This document shows, in pieces, positions 45,229-54,480 of a stretch of 64,000 nt of DNA. The DNA comes from Tissierella creatinophila DSM 6911 (GTDB taxonomy: Bacteria > Bacillota > Clostridia > Tissierellales > Tissierellaceae). The DNA is taken from the NCBI RefSeq assembly GCF_001940565.1, contig NZ_LTDM01000003.1, forward strand, positions 30,737-94,736, read 5' to 3'. A program made the translations under genes and the position numbers. How positions within the stretch are numbered: the first letter of the stretch is position 1; each line of letters begins with the position of its first letter. The notes below the pieces were generated by a model. It worked only from the letters and a program-made list of their open reading frames with translations. It had not been told where the DNA came from and searched no databases.

Positions 45229-46302
45229 TTAAATCTTCCCCTTATTTTTTCTTTCCATTTCATATACTAGAGCTAATACTTCTGCAATTGCCTGATATAG
45301 TTCCATAGGAACCGTATCTCCTATCTCAACTCTCTTATACATAGTTCTAGCCAAAGGTTTATTCTCTATTATAGGTATCTTATATTCCTTAGCCTTTTCT
45401 CTTATTCTTTTAGCTAAGTGATCTGCCCCCTTAGCTGTAACTACGGGTGCCTTATCCACTCCAGTTTCATATCTTAAAACAACGGCTAAATGAGTTGGGT
45501 TTGTGATAACAACTGTTGAGTCCTTCATATCTTCCATCATCCTACCCATAGATATCTCTCTTTGCCTTTGTTGCCTTTTACCTTTTATATGGGGGTCTCC
45601 CTCCATCTGTTTATACTCATCTTTTATATCCTGTTTCGACATACGTAAATTTTTCTTCCACTCTTGTCTTTCAAGCACATAATCCATCATCCCAAGTAAA
45701 AACATAACTATAGCTATATCGATACTAACAGTCTTTATAAATTCTATAAAGAAGGGAAATAATTTTTCAGTCCCTATATTTCCACTATTTAATATTTTTA
45801 CAAATTCTGTAGAGAGTGTCTTATAAGTCAAATAAAAAACTAATATCATCTTTAATAAGTTTTTTATAAGTGTTAAAAAAGACTTTTTAGAAAATATATT
45901 TTTAAATCCTTCTATTGGATTTATTTTTTTAAAATTGGGCTTTAGAGTTTCTGTTGTAAATATAAATCCAACTTGAATTAAATTTGTTATAATTCCAACA
46001 GCTATTGCAACTGTAAAAAAAGGAAGCAATATAACCAAGTATTGTAATAAATCATCTATAAATATATTTCTTAAAAAACTTTCTGTTATTTCACTAGTAG
46101 GAGGTGTTCTTCCAAGTGAACCCTTTATATAATTGAAACTATTTTGAAATAGATAGTTTGCAAGCCCTATAAAAAATATAGTGAATACAAAAAAACTTCC
46201 AGCACCATTTAAATCTCCACTCTTTGCTATTTGGCCTTTTTTCTTGGCATCTTGAAGCTTCTTGGGGGTTGCATCTTCCGTTTTACTAGCTTTATCTTCC
46301 AT
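45229..46302 (-). CDS. flhB: flagellar export switch protein FlhB
   Basis: 357 residues. Four membrane helices (about 35-200), then a cytoplasmic domain with the self-cleaving N268-P269-T270-H271 site that switches export from hook to filament proteins. ATG follows AAGGAG. It is separate from FliR, unlike the FliR-FlhB fusions of some clostridia. Confidence 0.96.
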   Translation of the reverse strand: MEDKASKTEDATPKKLQDAKKKGQIAKSGDLNGAGSFFVFTIFFIGLANYLFQNSFNYIKGSLGRTPPTSEITESFLRNIFIDDLLQYLVILLPFFTVAIAVGIITNLIQVGFIFTTETLKPNFKKINPIEGFKNIFSKKSFLTLIKNLLKMILVFYLTYKTLSTEFVKILNSGNIGTEKLFPFFIEFIKTVSIDIAIVMFLLGMMDYVLERQEWKKNLRMSKQDIKDEYKQMEGDPHIKGKRQQRQREISMGRMMEDMKDSTVVITNPTHLAVVLRYETGVDKAPVVTAKGADHLAKRIREKAKEYKIPIIENKPLARTMYKRVEIGDTVPMELYQAIAEVLALVYEMERKNKGKI

Positions 46303-46321
46303 CTTAAAACTCCTTCATTTC

Positions 46322-47074
46322 TTACATAGAATTGATGAAACCTTCTATAAACTTAGGCATAAAACTCACAATCTTTCCAATAGAGTTTAAGAGCCAAGAA
46401 GAAATAAGCATAAACAATATAAAACTTATCATACTCTTCATAGGCATTCCTAGCATTAGAACATTTATCTGAGGAACTGTTCTAGAGATTACACCTAAAA
46501 CTATATCAGTAGTTAAAACTACTATTATAATTGGAACTGCAAGATTGAATCCCAATTCAAATACATGTGAAAAAAGACTTACTATACTGCTTACTCCTAG
46601 CTGATTTAAATCTAAACTATTTAGTGGGACCATTTCAAAACTCTTTATAAGTGTTTCTATCATATAATGGTGCATATTCATCATAAAAAAAACTGATATA
46701 GAGAGCCAATTAAGTAGTCTTCCATAGTTCGAACTACTAACGCCCATTGAGGGGTCAAAAACTTGCCCCATTGAAAAACCTACTTGAAAATCTATAAAAT
46801 CTCCTGCTATTTCTACTGCTGCAAAAACAAGTTTAGTTATATATCCTATGCTAAGACCAAATAAGGTTTCCTTTATAGCTAAAGGTATTAGAAGGTAAAA
46901 ATTTCCTCCAAGCGTAAGGTCTGGAACCATAAAATATACTATTAAAGATATACTAAAAGAAAGACCTATTTTAAATATATTGGGAAGTCCTTTAAACGAA
47001 AACCCAGGACAGATCACTATAAATGCTGTAATTCTAACTAGGATTAGGATTAACTTTTCAAATTGTATTGTCAT
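46322..47074 (-). CDS. fliR: flagellar export protein FliR
   Basis: 250 residues with six membrane segments. Conserved FLPFPG-like start region (ICPGFSFKGLP), IAGDFIDFQVGFSMGQVFDP and the C-terminal MGMPMKSMISFIL-type region (LGMPMKS). Joins FliP and FliQ in the export gate. ATG follows AGGTGAAACA. Confidence 0.94.
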   Translation of the reverse strand: MTIQFEKLILILVRITAFIVICPGFSFKGLPNIFKIGLSFSISLIVYFMVPDLTLGGNFYLLIPLAIKETLFGLSIGYITKLVFAAVEIAGDFIDFQVGFSMGQVFDPSMGVSSSNYGRLLNWLSISVFFMMNMHHYMIETLIKSFEMVPLNSLDLNQLGVSSIVSLFSHVFELGFNLAVPIIIVVLTTDIVLGVISRTVPQINVLMLGMPMKSMISFILFMLISSWLLNSIGKIVSFMPKFIEGFINSM

Positions 47075-47082
47075 TGTTTCAC

Positions 47083-47349
47083 CTAATTTAAAGTTGACAT
47101 CATATTAAATAAGTTTTGAGTAAAATTTATAAGTGTATTTAACATAAAACTTCCAAATATGATTAAAGCTGCCATAACTGCTATAAGCTTTGGCACAAAA
47201 GAAAGTGTCTGTTCTTGAACCTGTGTTGTTGCTTGAAGTATACTTATCACAAGTCCTACAATTAAAGCAATTAGAAGGACAGGTGCTGAAACTTTTACTA
47301 TAGTTAAAAACCCATTTCTCATTATATCTAATACTAAAGTTTGGCTCAT
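47083..47349 (-). CDS. fliQ: flagellar export protein FliQ
   Basis: 88 residues, two membrane helices with the conserved QATTQVQEQTLSFVPKL loop. Part of the FliPQR export pore. ATG follows AGAGGATG. Confidence 0.95.
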   Translation of the reverse strand: MSQTLVLDIMRNGFLTIVKVSAPVLLIALIVGLVISILQATTQVQEQTLSFVPKLIAVMAALIIFGSFMLNTLINFTQNLFNMMSTLN

Positions 47350-47362
47350 TTAAATCATCCTC

Positions 47363-48115
47363 TTATATAAAACTTTCTATTAGTGATTTTATAACTACAT
47401 GCCATCCATCTACCAATACAAATAGAAGTATCTTAAATGGAAGTGATATCATAACTGGAGGAAGCATAAACATACCCATACTCATCAGGATACTTGCGAC
47501 AACCATATCTATTACTAAAAATGGAATAAACAGTAAAAACCCCATACTAAAAGCCGTTCTAAGTTCACTAAGTGCAAATGCCGGTATAACAGTTGTTATA
47601 GGAACATCCATTGGCTCCGCTACATTTTCAGATCCTGAAGCTCTTAAAAACAAAGCAATATCTTTTTCACGGGTTTCTTTAAGCATAAACTCTTTTAAAG
47701 GTTTAGCTCCCCTATCCATTGCCTCTTGTCTTGTTATATCTTCTTCTAAAAATGGAGTAACTGAAGTATTCATTATCTCAGTATAGACAGGCCTCATTAT
47801 AAAAAATGTCAAAAATAGGGCTAAGCCTATAAGAAGTTGATTTGGAGGAGCCTGTTGAGTACCTAGTGCATTTCTTAAAAAAGATAAGACTACTATTATC
47901 CTTGTAAAACATGTGGTAAGGATTAAAAAAGAAGGGGCAAGTGTTAATATTGTTATAACTATAAAAAGTTTCAGAGTATCAACTGTAGTCTCCCTATCAC
48001 CATCTTTATCCAGGATAATACCTAAATCTCCTAGATCTGGAGCTGCAAATGAAACACTAGAAAAAAGAAGTACTGATAGGGTTAAAATAATTATAAATAT
48101 CTTAAAATTCTTCAA
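47363..48115 (-). CDS. fliP: flagellar export protein FliP
   Basis: 250 residues. Cleavable signal peptide (about 1-24, SSVSFAAP), then four membrane segments; motifs TCFTRIIVVLSFLRNALGTQQ and DMVVASILMSMGM are diagnostic. It nucleates the export pore. TTG start with GAGGAAG upstream, overlapping the end of fliO by four bases. Confidence 0.96.
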   Translation of the reverse strand: MKNFKIFIIILTLSVLLFSSVSFAAPDLGDLGIILDKDGDRETTVDTLKLFIVITILTLAPSFLILTTCFTRIIVVLSFLRNALGTQQAPPNQLLIGLALFLTFFIMRPVYTEIMNTSVTPFLEEDITRQEAMDRGAKPLKEFMLKETREKDIALFLRASGSENVAEPMDVPITTVIPAFALSELRTAFSMGFLLFIPFLVIDMVVASILMSMGMFMLPPVMISLPFKILLFVLVDGWHVVIKSLIESFI

Positions 48116-48459
48116 TTGTACTTCCTCTTTTCTATTAGAGAGTTCACTTTTTTATAGATTATATTTTCCTTTATGTCCATATTCATTTCCTTTTCCTTTA
48201 ACACCTCTTCTATCTCTTCTTTTTCGAGTTCCTTTAATACAGTATTTTCACCCTGAGTAAAACTCATAAGATAGTACTTTCCAGAAACCTCTACAATCCC
48301 TAAAGAGGAATTTGGGTTTACAGCTGTCTTCTCCAATATCTTTATAATTCTATTTTGTTTTACCATATACTTATTTAATAGTTTAAGACTTATATGCGCT
48401 AGAGCTATAACTATAATCAAAACTACTAATGTCTGTAAAACAGCAAAAATTCCTTCCAT
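48112..48459 (-). CDS. fliO: flagellar biosynthesis protein FliO
   Basis: 115 residues. One membrane helix near the N-terminus (LVVLIIVIALAHISLKLL) and a small cytoplasmic beta domain (KTAVNPNSSLGIVEVSGKYY). A scaffold for FliP assembly. Sequence is weakly conserved; place before fliP supports the call. Confidence 0.82.
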   Translation of the reverse strand: MEGIFAVLQTLVVLIIVIALAHISLKLLNKYMVKQNRIIKILEKTAVNPNSSLGIVEVSGKYYLMSFTQGENTVLKELEKEEIEEVLKEKEMNMDIKENIIYKKVNSLIEKRKYN

Positions 48460-48481
48460 ACTTCCACTTCCCTTTATTTGC

Positions 48482-48940
48482 CTATTGTACTACTAGATTG
48501 GTAAAGTAAATATCGTGTATTACCTTTTTTCCTAAAGAATTATTTATTTTTTCCAATATTTTTTCTTTTAGTTTAGGAGTATTTTCTACCTCTAGAATTT
48601 GAGCTGAACTCTTTTCCCTTAGATCATTTAATATTATATCTCTTATTTTACTTATATTTGCTTCTATTATTTCTGTATTTTTCTTATCCGTATACATAAG
48701 CGCTACTTGTATCTTTAAATAGTTTTTTCCCTTATCTTTACTTTCATTTTTGAGATTTGTCACAAACTCATCTAGTGCAATCGTATACTCATCCTTAGAC
48801 TCAAACATCTTCTTTGCATCTTTAAAGGATTTGCCCGAAATCATCATATATGCCCCAACAGCTACTATAGCTAAAATTACTACAAGTAAAATGATTATTA
48901 TAAGTTTTGACTTACTCATCTTCTTTTTTTCTTTTTCCAT
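48482..48940 (-). CDS. fliL: flagellar basal-body protein FliL
   Basis: 152 residues. Lys-rich N-terminus, one membrane helix (KLIIIILLVVILAIVAVGAYM), then a stomatin-like domain ending in IYFTNLVVQ. Associates with stators. The ATG at 48940 follows AGGGGTAGGG; an ATG ten codons earlier lies within the motB end. In many relatives fliM and fliN/fliY follow here; they do not in this window. Confidence 0.9.
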   Translation of the reverse strand: MEKEKKKMSKSKLIIIILLVVILAIVAVGAYMMISGKSFKDAKKMFESKDEYTIALDEFVTNLKNESKDKGKNYLKIQVALMYTDKKNTEIIEANISKIRDIILNDLREKSSAQILEVENTPKLKEKILEKINNSLGKKVIHDIYFTNLVVQ

Positions 48941-48944
48941 ATCC

Positions 48945-49694
48945 CTACCCCTTGTCGCTTTCTTCATCAAATATGATGAGAATATTTACCCTTCTATTTA
49001 TAGCTCTATTTTTATCATTAGTATTTGGAACTATAGGTTTGTATTCTCCATAAGCTACAGATGAGAGCCTATTTGGTGGTATATTTCCTGTTTCACTTAA
49101 ATACCTTAATACCGCTATACTTCTCCCCATAGAAAGTTCCCAGTTACTAGGATATAAGGCACTCTTCATCGGCACATTGTCCGTATGACCCTCTATTACA
49201 ATTTCATTTTCAAACTCTTGTAATATACCTTCTATCTTTTTTAAAACCAGAAGTCCACTTGGCTTTATCTTTGAACTACCTGAGTCAAATAAAATGGCCT
49301 CTTTTATATCTACAAATATACCTCTCTTATTATAGTTTACGGTTACATCAGCATCTAAACCTTCTTTTTCTACATAGTCAAGTACCTTTTTATAAACTTC
49401 TTGAATTTCTTGCATAATAGCACTTGAATCTATATCGCTTTCATCTAAAGGAGTCTCATTCTCTAGTGGTATCTCCATCTCACTACTTTCACCTTCTAAA
49501 ACCTGAGTATAACCAAGCCCTGAAAGTACTCCCTGAAGTGAAAGACTCATATCTTTAAACTTTTGAGCATCTATATTACTCATAGAATAAAGAAGTATAA
49601 AAAATGTCAAAAGTAAACTCATAAGATCTGAAAATGTGGTCATCCATCCTGGAGCGCCTCCACCTTCTTTTTTTTCTTTTTTTCTTCTACTCAT
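48945..49694 (-). CDS. motB: flagellar motor stator protein MotB
   Basis: 249 residues. Basic tail, one membrane helix with the proton/sodium-binding D23 (PGWMTTFSDLMSLLLTFF), and an OmpA-type peptidoglycan-binding domain with EGHTDNVPMK and NRAINRRVNI. ATG follows AGGGG and overlaps motA by eight bases. Confidence 0.95.
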   Translation of the reverse strand: MSRRKKEKKEGGGAPGWMTTFSDLMSLLLTFFILLYSMSNIDAQKFKDMSLSLQGVLSGLGYTQVLEGESSEMEIPLENETPLDESDIDSSAIMQEIQEVYKKVLDYVEKEGLDADVTVNYNKRGIFVDIKEAILFDSGSSKIKPSGLLVLKKIEGILQEFENEIVIEGHTDNVPMKSALYPSNWELSMGRSIAVLRYLSETGNIPPNRLSSVAYGEYKPIVPNTNDKNRAINRRVNILIIFDEESDKG

Positions 49695-50493
49695 AGCTAG
49701 CAGCCCCTACTTCATCTTCTTTCTCACTACTTAATAGTTTTAGCTCATCAGTTGAAAGATATGTCTTAAGTTTTTCTTCCAAAAGCCTCGGATTTGCTCC
49801 AGCTTGAATTTGAAGTATTCCATCTATAACCATCTCTCCTGTAAATACCTCTTCATCTGTCTGAAGAGAAAGATTTGAAGCCATTGGAATAAATATAAGA
49901 TTAGCTAAAAGACTTCCATAAAATGTAGTAAGAAGGGCTGTGGCCATACCAGGGCCTATGGCATCTGGGTCATCAAGACCAGAGAGCATTATTACAAGAC
50001 CTATTAGAGTGCCAAGCATACCAAATGCTGGAGCTAGTTCTGCCCATTTTTCAAAGACCTCTTGACCGCTTCTATGGCGTCTTTCCATAGTGTCTAGTTT
50101 TAATTCCATTATTTCCTTTATAGTATCAGGTTCTACTCCATCTATTACCATCTTAAGGCCTTCTATCATATACTCATTGTGAATTGTTTCTATATCATTT
50201 TCAAGGGCTAAGAGTCCATCTTTTCTAGCCTTTCTAGAAAGTTCAGCAAAAAGATTTACAAGGTCTACTCTCTTATCTTTAGGATCTGATAAGAGAACCT
50301 TCATAACCTTTGGTATATTTAAAAGTGTTTTAAACGGAAAACTTATCATAAGAGCGGCAAAACTTCCAAATACAGTTATTATAATAGAAGGAGTATCCAA
50401 GAAACTCATGATGTCTCCTGCTATTAAAATAGACCATACTACAAGAGCAGCTCCTGATACTAACCCTATTAATGGCAACATATTTTTCTTCAT
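49687..50493 (-). CDS. motA: flagellar motor stator protein MotA
   Basis: 268 residues with four membrane helices. Cytoplasmic loop has RKARKDGLLALEND and METMERR-like charged segments (LDTMERRHR); later GMLGTLIGLVIMLSGL and TALLTTFYGSLLANL. Forms the ion channel with MotB. ATG follows GGAGGG. Confidence 0.95.
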   Translation of the reverse strand: MKKNMLPLIGLVSGAALVVWSILIAGDIMSFLDTPSIIITVFGSFAALMISFPFKTLLNIPKVMKVLLSDPKDKRVDLVNLFAELSRKARKDGLLALENDIETIHNEYMIEGLKMVIDGVEPDTIKEIMELKLDTMERRHRSGQEVFEKWAELAPAFGMLGTLIGLVIMLSGLDDPDAIGPGMATALLTTFYGSLLANLIFIPMASNLSLQTDEEVFTGEMVIDGILQIQAGANPRLLEEKLKTYLSTDELKLLSSEKEDEVGAASYE

Positions 50494-50495
50494 AA

Positions 50496-50693
50496 TTATC
50501 CCTCCAATGGTGCAGCATAAATCTCTCGTTTAAAGTCAATTATGCTTTGTCTAATCTGTTCACATCTTTCTTCTACTCTTAAAACCTTTCCATCTGTAAG
50601 GGTTATTATAGTATCAGGGGCTTCTGTGATCTTATAGATTAAATCACTGTTTAAACAAAACTTTTTTCCCTTTATAGAAGTAAGCATTATCAT
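50496..50693 (-). CDS. flbD: FlbD-family small flagellar protein
   Basis: 65 residues: IMLTSIKGKKFCLNSDLIYKI and ITLTDGKVLRVEE match the FlbD family found between flgE and motA in clostridia and bacilli. Recent work ties such proteins (SwrD) to stator power; here that is inference. ATG ATA ATG after AGAGGT; first ATG used. Confidence 0.88.
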   Translation of the reverse strand: MIMLTSIKGKKFCLNSDLIYKITEAPDTIITLTDGKVLRVEERCEQIRQSIIDFKREIYAAPLEG

Positions 50694-50761
50694 CGTTTTT
50701 ACCTCTCTTTGATTTATTGTTTATATATAAGGAGGAAGATTTCCTCCTTATCCTCTACCTA

Positions 50762-51634
50762 CTATCTCTTTAAGTTAAGAAGCTCTTGTATCATTTCATC
50801 TGATGTAGTTATACTTCTTGAGTTTGCTTGATAAGCACGAGAGGTAACTATCATCTCAGTAAACTCGTTTGCAAGGTCTACATTAGACATTTCGAGGAAA
50901 CCTTGACGGATAAAGCCTTTGCTAGCAGCACCTGCCACTCCTACAGAAGGTGTTCCTGAGTTATTTGTCCTTACATAGTTGTTTCCTCCATTTTTTTCAA
51001 GACCACTTGGGTTAGAGAAAGTTGTTACTGATATTTGACCTAATTTTTTCTCAATACTAGTTGTTCCATCTGAATATATCCCCGTTATAAGACCAGTACC
51101 ATCTATGTTAAATTCTTGTAATTCTGCGGTACCAATTTTTTCTGGTATTCTTAATACTCCTATTTTATCAGTAGCTTTATTATTTATTGCTCCAGTAAAA
51201 TTTGTAGTATCAGCATTTTGATACCCCATTACTTTAAGCCCACTTGCATTTGTTAGATTTCCATCATAGTCTACATAAAAAGCTCCGTCTCTTGTATATA
51301 CATCTTTTTTTCCATCATTAAGAGTAAAGAAGCCTTCCCCTTCTATTGCAAAGTCAAGCCCTCTATTTGTTGGTTGGAATGCTCCACCTTCCATTATAGT
51401 ATCTATACTCCCTACCTTTACTCCAAGACCTATTTGTTGAGGGTTAACTCCTCCAAGTCCTCCTGCTTGAGGTGATTGAGCTGATGCTACTGATTGATTA
51501 AGCATGTCTTGAAATTTTACCCTTCCTGATTTAAAAGCTGTTGTATTTACATTGGAAATATTGTTTGCTATAACATCCATCTTTGTTTGGAAGTTTCTCA
51601 TTCCACTTACACCTGAATATAATGATCTTAACAT
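50762..51634 (-). CDS. flgE: flagellar hook protein FlgE
   Basis: 290 residues, shorter than many FlgE (about 400). N-terminal MLRSLYSGVSGMRNFQ and NNISNVNTTAFKSGR, C-terminal GFLEMSNVDLANEFTEMI and RSITTSDEM. The reduced middle means fewer outer hook domains. Place after flgD and the TIGR02530 gene makes FlgE more likely than FlgG. ATG follows AGGAGG; the leader holds two hairpins. Confidence 0.88.
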   Translation of the reverse strand: MLRSLYSGVSGMRNFQTKMDVIANNISNVNTTAFKSGRVKFQDMLNQSVASAQSPQAGGLGGVNPQQIGLGVKVGSIDTIMEGGAFQPTNRGLDFAIEGEGFFTLNDGKKDVYTRDGAFYVDYDGNLTNASGLKVMGYQNADTTNFTGAINNKATDKIGVLRIPEKIGTAELQEFNIDGTGLITGIYSDGTTSIEKKLGQISVTTFSNPSGLEKNGGNNYVRTNNSGTPSVGVAGAASKGFIRQGFLEMSNVDLANEFTEMIVTSRAYQANSRSITTSDEMIQELLNLKR

Positions 51635-51653
51635 TTATTATTCCTCCTATTTT

Positions 51654-51703
51654 ATCTTCATCACTCGGTCAGAAGATTTAAGGCTTCCTTTAGGTCCAGC
51701 CTT
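51654..51703 (-). promoter_or_regulatory. two consecutive hairpins in the flgE leader
   Basis: On the coding strand stem AAGGCT / AGCCTT encloses GGACCTAAAGGA with two GGA motifs. It is followed by stem ATCTTC / GAAGAT just before the AGGAGG of flgE. GGA in loops recalls CsrA sites. The structure is seen; a regulatory role is inference. Confidence 0.45.
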
Positions 51704-51722
51704 TTTTATTTTTATATTATTT

Positions 51723-52088
51723 TTATTTTACTATTATTGTACTGTCTATATTTGTAACTATATCTAAGTCAGTGCTACCCATGGCTGTTATTATTGTTCT
51801 ATTTTTTATACTTGCTATAAAAGCCATATCTTTATAAATCATAAGACTTTCCTTAGCACCTTTTTCTTCTAATCTATCTATTGCATTTGTGAGCTTGTTG
51901 ATATCACTCTTTTGAAGATGTATCTGTCTTTCTACTAATCTTTTTTGAGCATGACTAGATAGTTTGAGTTCCTCTTTTTGCCCTATCTTTTCCTTTAATA
52001 TGTTTTCAAAGCCATTATCTGCTTTGGGTTTGTTTTGTATTGACTCTTGTCCTGGAAATATAGCACCTCTTTGAATTCTAAAGCTCAT
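51723..52088 (-). CDS. TIGR02530-type flagellar operon protein
   Basis: 121 residues with FENILKEK, LKLSSHAQKRLVERQI, MIYKDMAFIASIKNRTIITA and a VTNIDSTIIV end, matching the conserved gene between flgD and flgE in Gram-positive fla operons. Function is not established. The ATG at 52088 has AGGTGAG upstream; a GTG four codons earlier is inside that site. It overlaps flgD by 11 bp. Confidence 0.85.
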   Translation of the reverse strand: MSFRIQRGAIFPGQESIQNKPKADNGFENILKEKIGQKEELKLSSHAQKRLVERQIHLQKSDINKLTNAIDRLEEKGAKESLMIYKDMAFIASIKNRTIITAMGSTDLDIVTNIDSTIIVK

Positions 52089-52593
52089 TTTTAGACTCAC
52101 CTACTTCCATAATGCTTCCAAGTTGATAGTCTTTGCCCCCCACTGTTATAGTAGGAAATCCCTCTTTAAATTTAACTTTATCTACAACACCTTTGATTGT
52201 TTCCATATCCGTAGGACCTGTTCCATTTTCTTTTGGCACTGTTAAACTTACTTCTTTTCCTATAAGACTAAAAGCATATTGCTGTTGACTCATAATATTT
52301 AAATAATTTAAATTTTCTACTACCTGTGTCATCTGCTCAAGAGAAGTAAACTGTGCAAGCTGAGTCATATAATCCGTCTTACTTCCCCCACCCTCACTTC
52401 CACCTATAGGGCTTTGGTTTTGCATCTCTGCTGCCATTATCTTTAAAAAGTCATCTACAGAAAGACCGCTTCTTTCTTCTAATACACTTTGAGAACCTTG
52501 CGAGCCAGGTTTTTTATTTACTTCATCTTTGTTCCAGGCATAGCTGGGATTTGTTCTTGAATTAGGATTCACATTTGAATTAACATTTGTCAT
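52078..52593 (-). CDS. flgD: hook-capping protein FlgD
   Basis: 171 residues, the short form. N-terminal DDFLKIMAAEMQNQSPIG and DYMTQLAQFTSLEQM are diagnostic; the C-terminal beta part is small. Caps the growing hook so FlgE can assemble. ATG follows AGAGGTG. Confidence 0.93.
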   Translation of the reverse strand: MTNVNSNVNPNSRTNPSYAWNKDEVNKKPGSQGSQSVLEERSGLSVDDFLKIMAAEMQNQSPIGGSEGGGSKTDYMTQLAQFTSLEQMTQVVENLNYLNIMSQQQYAFSLIGKEVSLTVPKENGTGPTDMETIKGVVDKVKFKEGFPTITVGGKDYQLGSIMEVGESKNEL

Positions 52594-52625
52594 CTTTTCA
52601 CCTCTTTTATTATTATCTTGTTTAT

Positions 52626-54002
52626 CTATACTAAGATATCTAAACTTCCACTTTGTTTATTTATGTTTTTTATCCTCATATCATCTAATGGACTTGTGTT
52701 TAAACTTCCATCTCCATTCTTATTTCTATTTAAGTGACTTTGAGGATTGCCTTGTCTATCTCTTTCATTGGTTTCACCTTTAAAGTTTTCAAAGCTGTTT
52801 AAGTTTTCATTTACAGTTATATTTATATCCTTTATTGCTATGTTTTGTTCTACTAGGGCTTTGTTTAAGATATTAGAACTGTTTAAAAATAGAGCTTTTA
52901 TCTTTTCACTTTCAACTATTATATCAGCTATAAGTTTTCCACCACTAAGTTTTAAAGATATATCTATACTGCCTAGCTCCTCTGGATAAAGTCTTACCTT
53001 CATAACACTTGTATCGCCTTCTTTAGAAACTTTCATAAACTCTATCATAGAATCTTCTATCCCTTGTAAGTTTTGAGAAGATAAGCTATTTTCTATTTTT
53101 CCTACGTTAACAAAAGAGTTTTGAATTCTATTAAATATAAAGTTTGTCTCTAGTGTCTTAGGCTTTTCTATAGTACTTTTACTCTTAATTCCTTCTATAA
53201 GTTCTTCTTCAGTTCCAAGCTCTTTAGATGTATCTTTAACCCCATCCATTAAAATAGAATCTTCCATTACAGCTTCACCATCATCTATAAGGGTTGAATC
53301 TACTTTACCCTCTAATAGATCAACTTTTGTAATATCTACTTCCTTTGTTTCTACTCTTCCAGAGTTTAAAACCTCAGAATCTTTTAGCTTACCAGAAGCT
53401 TCCTCTTTAATATTTAAAATCTCACCTTCTAATCCACTTGGCTCTTTTAAGTTTTCTACCTCTTTATTTAAAGCTTTGGCAAGATTATTTTTTGCCTCTT
53501 CTATATTAAAGTTAAATCTAGTACCAGTTGTTTCTGTTTCTAGCTCTGTTTCTAATTCATTCTTTAAGCTCACTTCTATTTTGGACTCAATATCTAAACT
53601 TCCAAGATTTGACAATTCCTCACCTTCAACTATTGATTGTAACTGAGGTTTGATTTCTCCAATTATCTCTGTTGAAACTTCCTTGTTTAAAATGGTTTCA
53701 GCTGGGTGCTTATTTGTTAATCCTATAAGGGAGCTTATATTTACACTGCCTAAAGCATCATCTTTATTGTCATCAATCTTATCTTCTTTGTCATTGTCAC
53801 TCATCTTATCTTTAAGATTTTCTTTTTTATCCACACTTGCTTTACCGAGAGTTTTATCATCTTTTAATTTATTCTTTTCTAAAAACTTATTAAGAGACTT
53901 TAAAAAACTCTCACCATCATTTTTATCCATCTTACTCTTAGGGTTAAACTTGTTAGTTTTACTCATTACAGTTTTTAAAGATTCACTTACGTTTAGATTC
54001 AA
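52626..54002 (-). CDS. fliK: flagellar hook-length control protein FliK
   Basis: 458 residues. A long low-complexity Lys/Glu/Ser/Asp-rich N-terminal region (1 to about 300) acts as the ruler. The compact C-terminal domain has VRLYPEELGSIDISLKLSGG and LNKALVEQNIAIKDI, which signals FlhB to switch. TTG start at 54002 after AAAGGTGG; an in-frame TTG six codons earlier overlaps the ribosome site. Confidence 0.92.
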   Translation of the reverse strand: MNLNVSESLKTVMSKTNKFNPKSKMDKNDGESFLKSLNKFLEKNKLKDDKTLGKASVDKKENLKDKMSDNDKEDKIDDNKDDALGSVNISSLIGLTNKHPAETILNKEVSTEIIGEIKPQLQSIVEGEELSNLGSLDIESKIEVSLKNELETELETETTGTRFNFNIEEAKNNLAKALNKEVENLKEPSGLEGEILNIKEEASGKLKDSEVLNSGRVETKEVDITKVDLLEGKVDSTLIDDGEAVMEDSILMDGVKDTSKELGTEEELIEGIKSKSTIEKPKTLETNFIFNRIQNSFVNVGKIENSLSSQNLQGIEDSMIEFMKVSKEGDTSVMKVRLYPEELGSIDISLKLSGGKLIADIIVESEKIKALFLNSSNILNKALVEQNIAIKDINITVNENLNSFENFKGETNERDRQGNPQSHLNRNKNGDGSLNTSPLDDMRIKNINKQSGSLDILV

Positions 54003-54038
54003 TTTTTCACCACCTTTCAAGTTAATATAATAAATGTA

Positions 54039-54467
54039 TTAGCTAGTTTTAAACCTTAAAACGGCAAATTCATCTATTTCTTTTTGGCTTTTTTTCTCTA
54101 TTTCAGCTTTATATTCATCTAAGTCTTTCTCTTTTAACTTTTCTATGATTTTTTTATCCTTTTGAGCCATCTGTAGTTTTTTACGAACCTCTTCAAGTTC
54201 TATTTTTTTTTCCTTTATAACCATATCTTGAAATTTTATTTTGTCTTCTAAATCTATTTTATAAAGATTTTCCATCATAAGTTCTTGGATGTTTTTAATA
54301 GAACTCTTCTTTTCTAAACAAAGTTCTAAATCTCTTTGTAACTCTTCTTTTTTTCTACCTTCTTTATCCAAATTATTTTGAGCTAATACAAAATCTTCTA
54401 ATACATTCTTTTCTTCATTGTCTCTAACTTCTAAAACACTTTGAAGTGAAAATTTATAGTTTTTCAC
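54039..54467 (-). CDS. fliJ: flagellar export chaperone FliJ
   Basis: 142 residues, an antiparallel coiled coil (FSLQSVLEVRDNEEKN at the start, Lys/Glu-rich throughout). It couples FliI ATPase to FlhA. GTG start after GAGAGGGTG. Low sequence conservation; assigned by shape and place after fliI. Confidence 0.85.
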   Translation of the reverse strand: MKNYKFSLQSVLEVRDNEEKNVLEDFVLAQNNLDKEGRKKEELQRDLELCLEKKSSIKNIQELMMENLYKIDLEDKIKFQDMVIKEKKIELEEVRKKLQMAQKDKKIIEKLKEKDLDEYKAEIEKKSQKEIDEFAVLRFKTS

Positions 54468-54480
54468 AGCTACACCCTCT

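Noticed and set aside
50330..50539. 69-codon minus-strand frame across the start of motA
   Set aside because: Out of frame with motA and flbD, both of which are certain; no conserved features.
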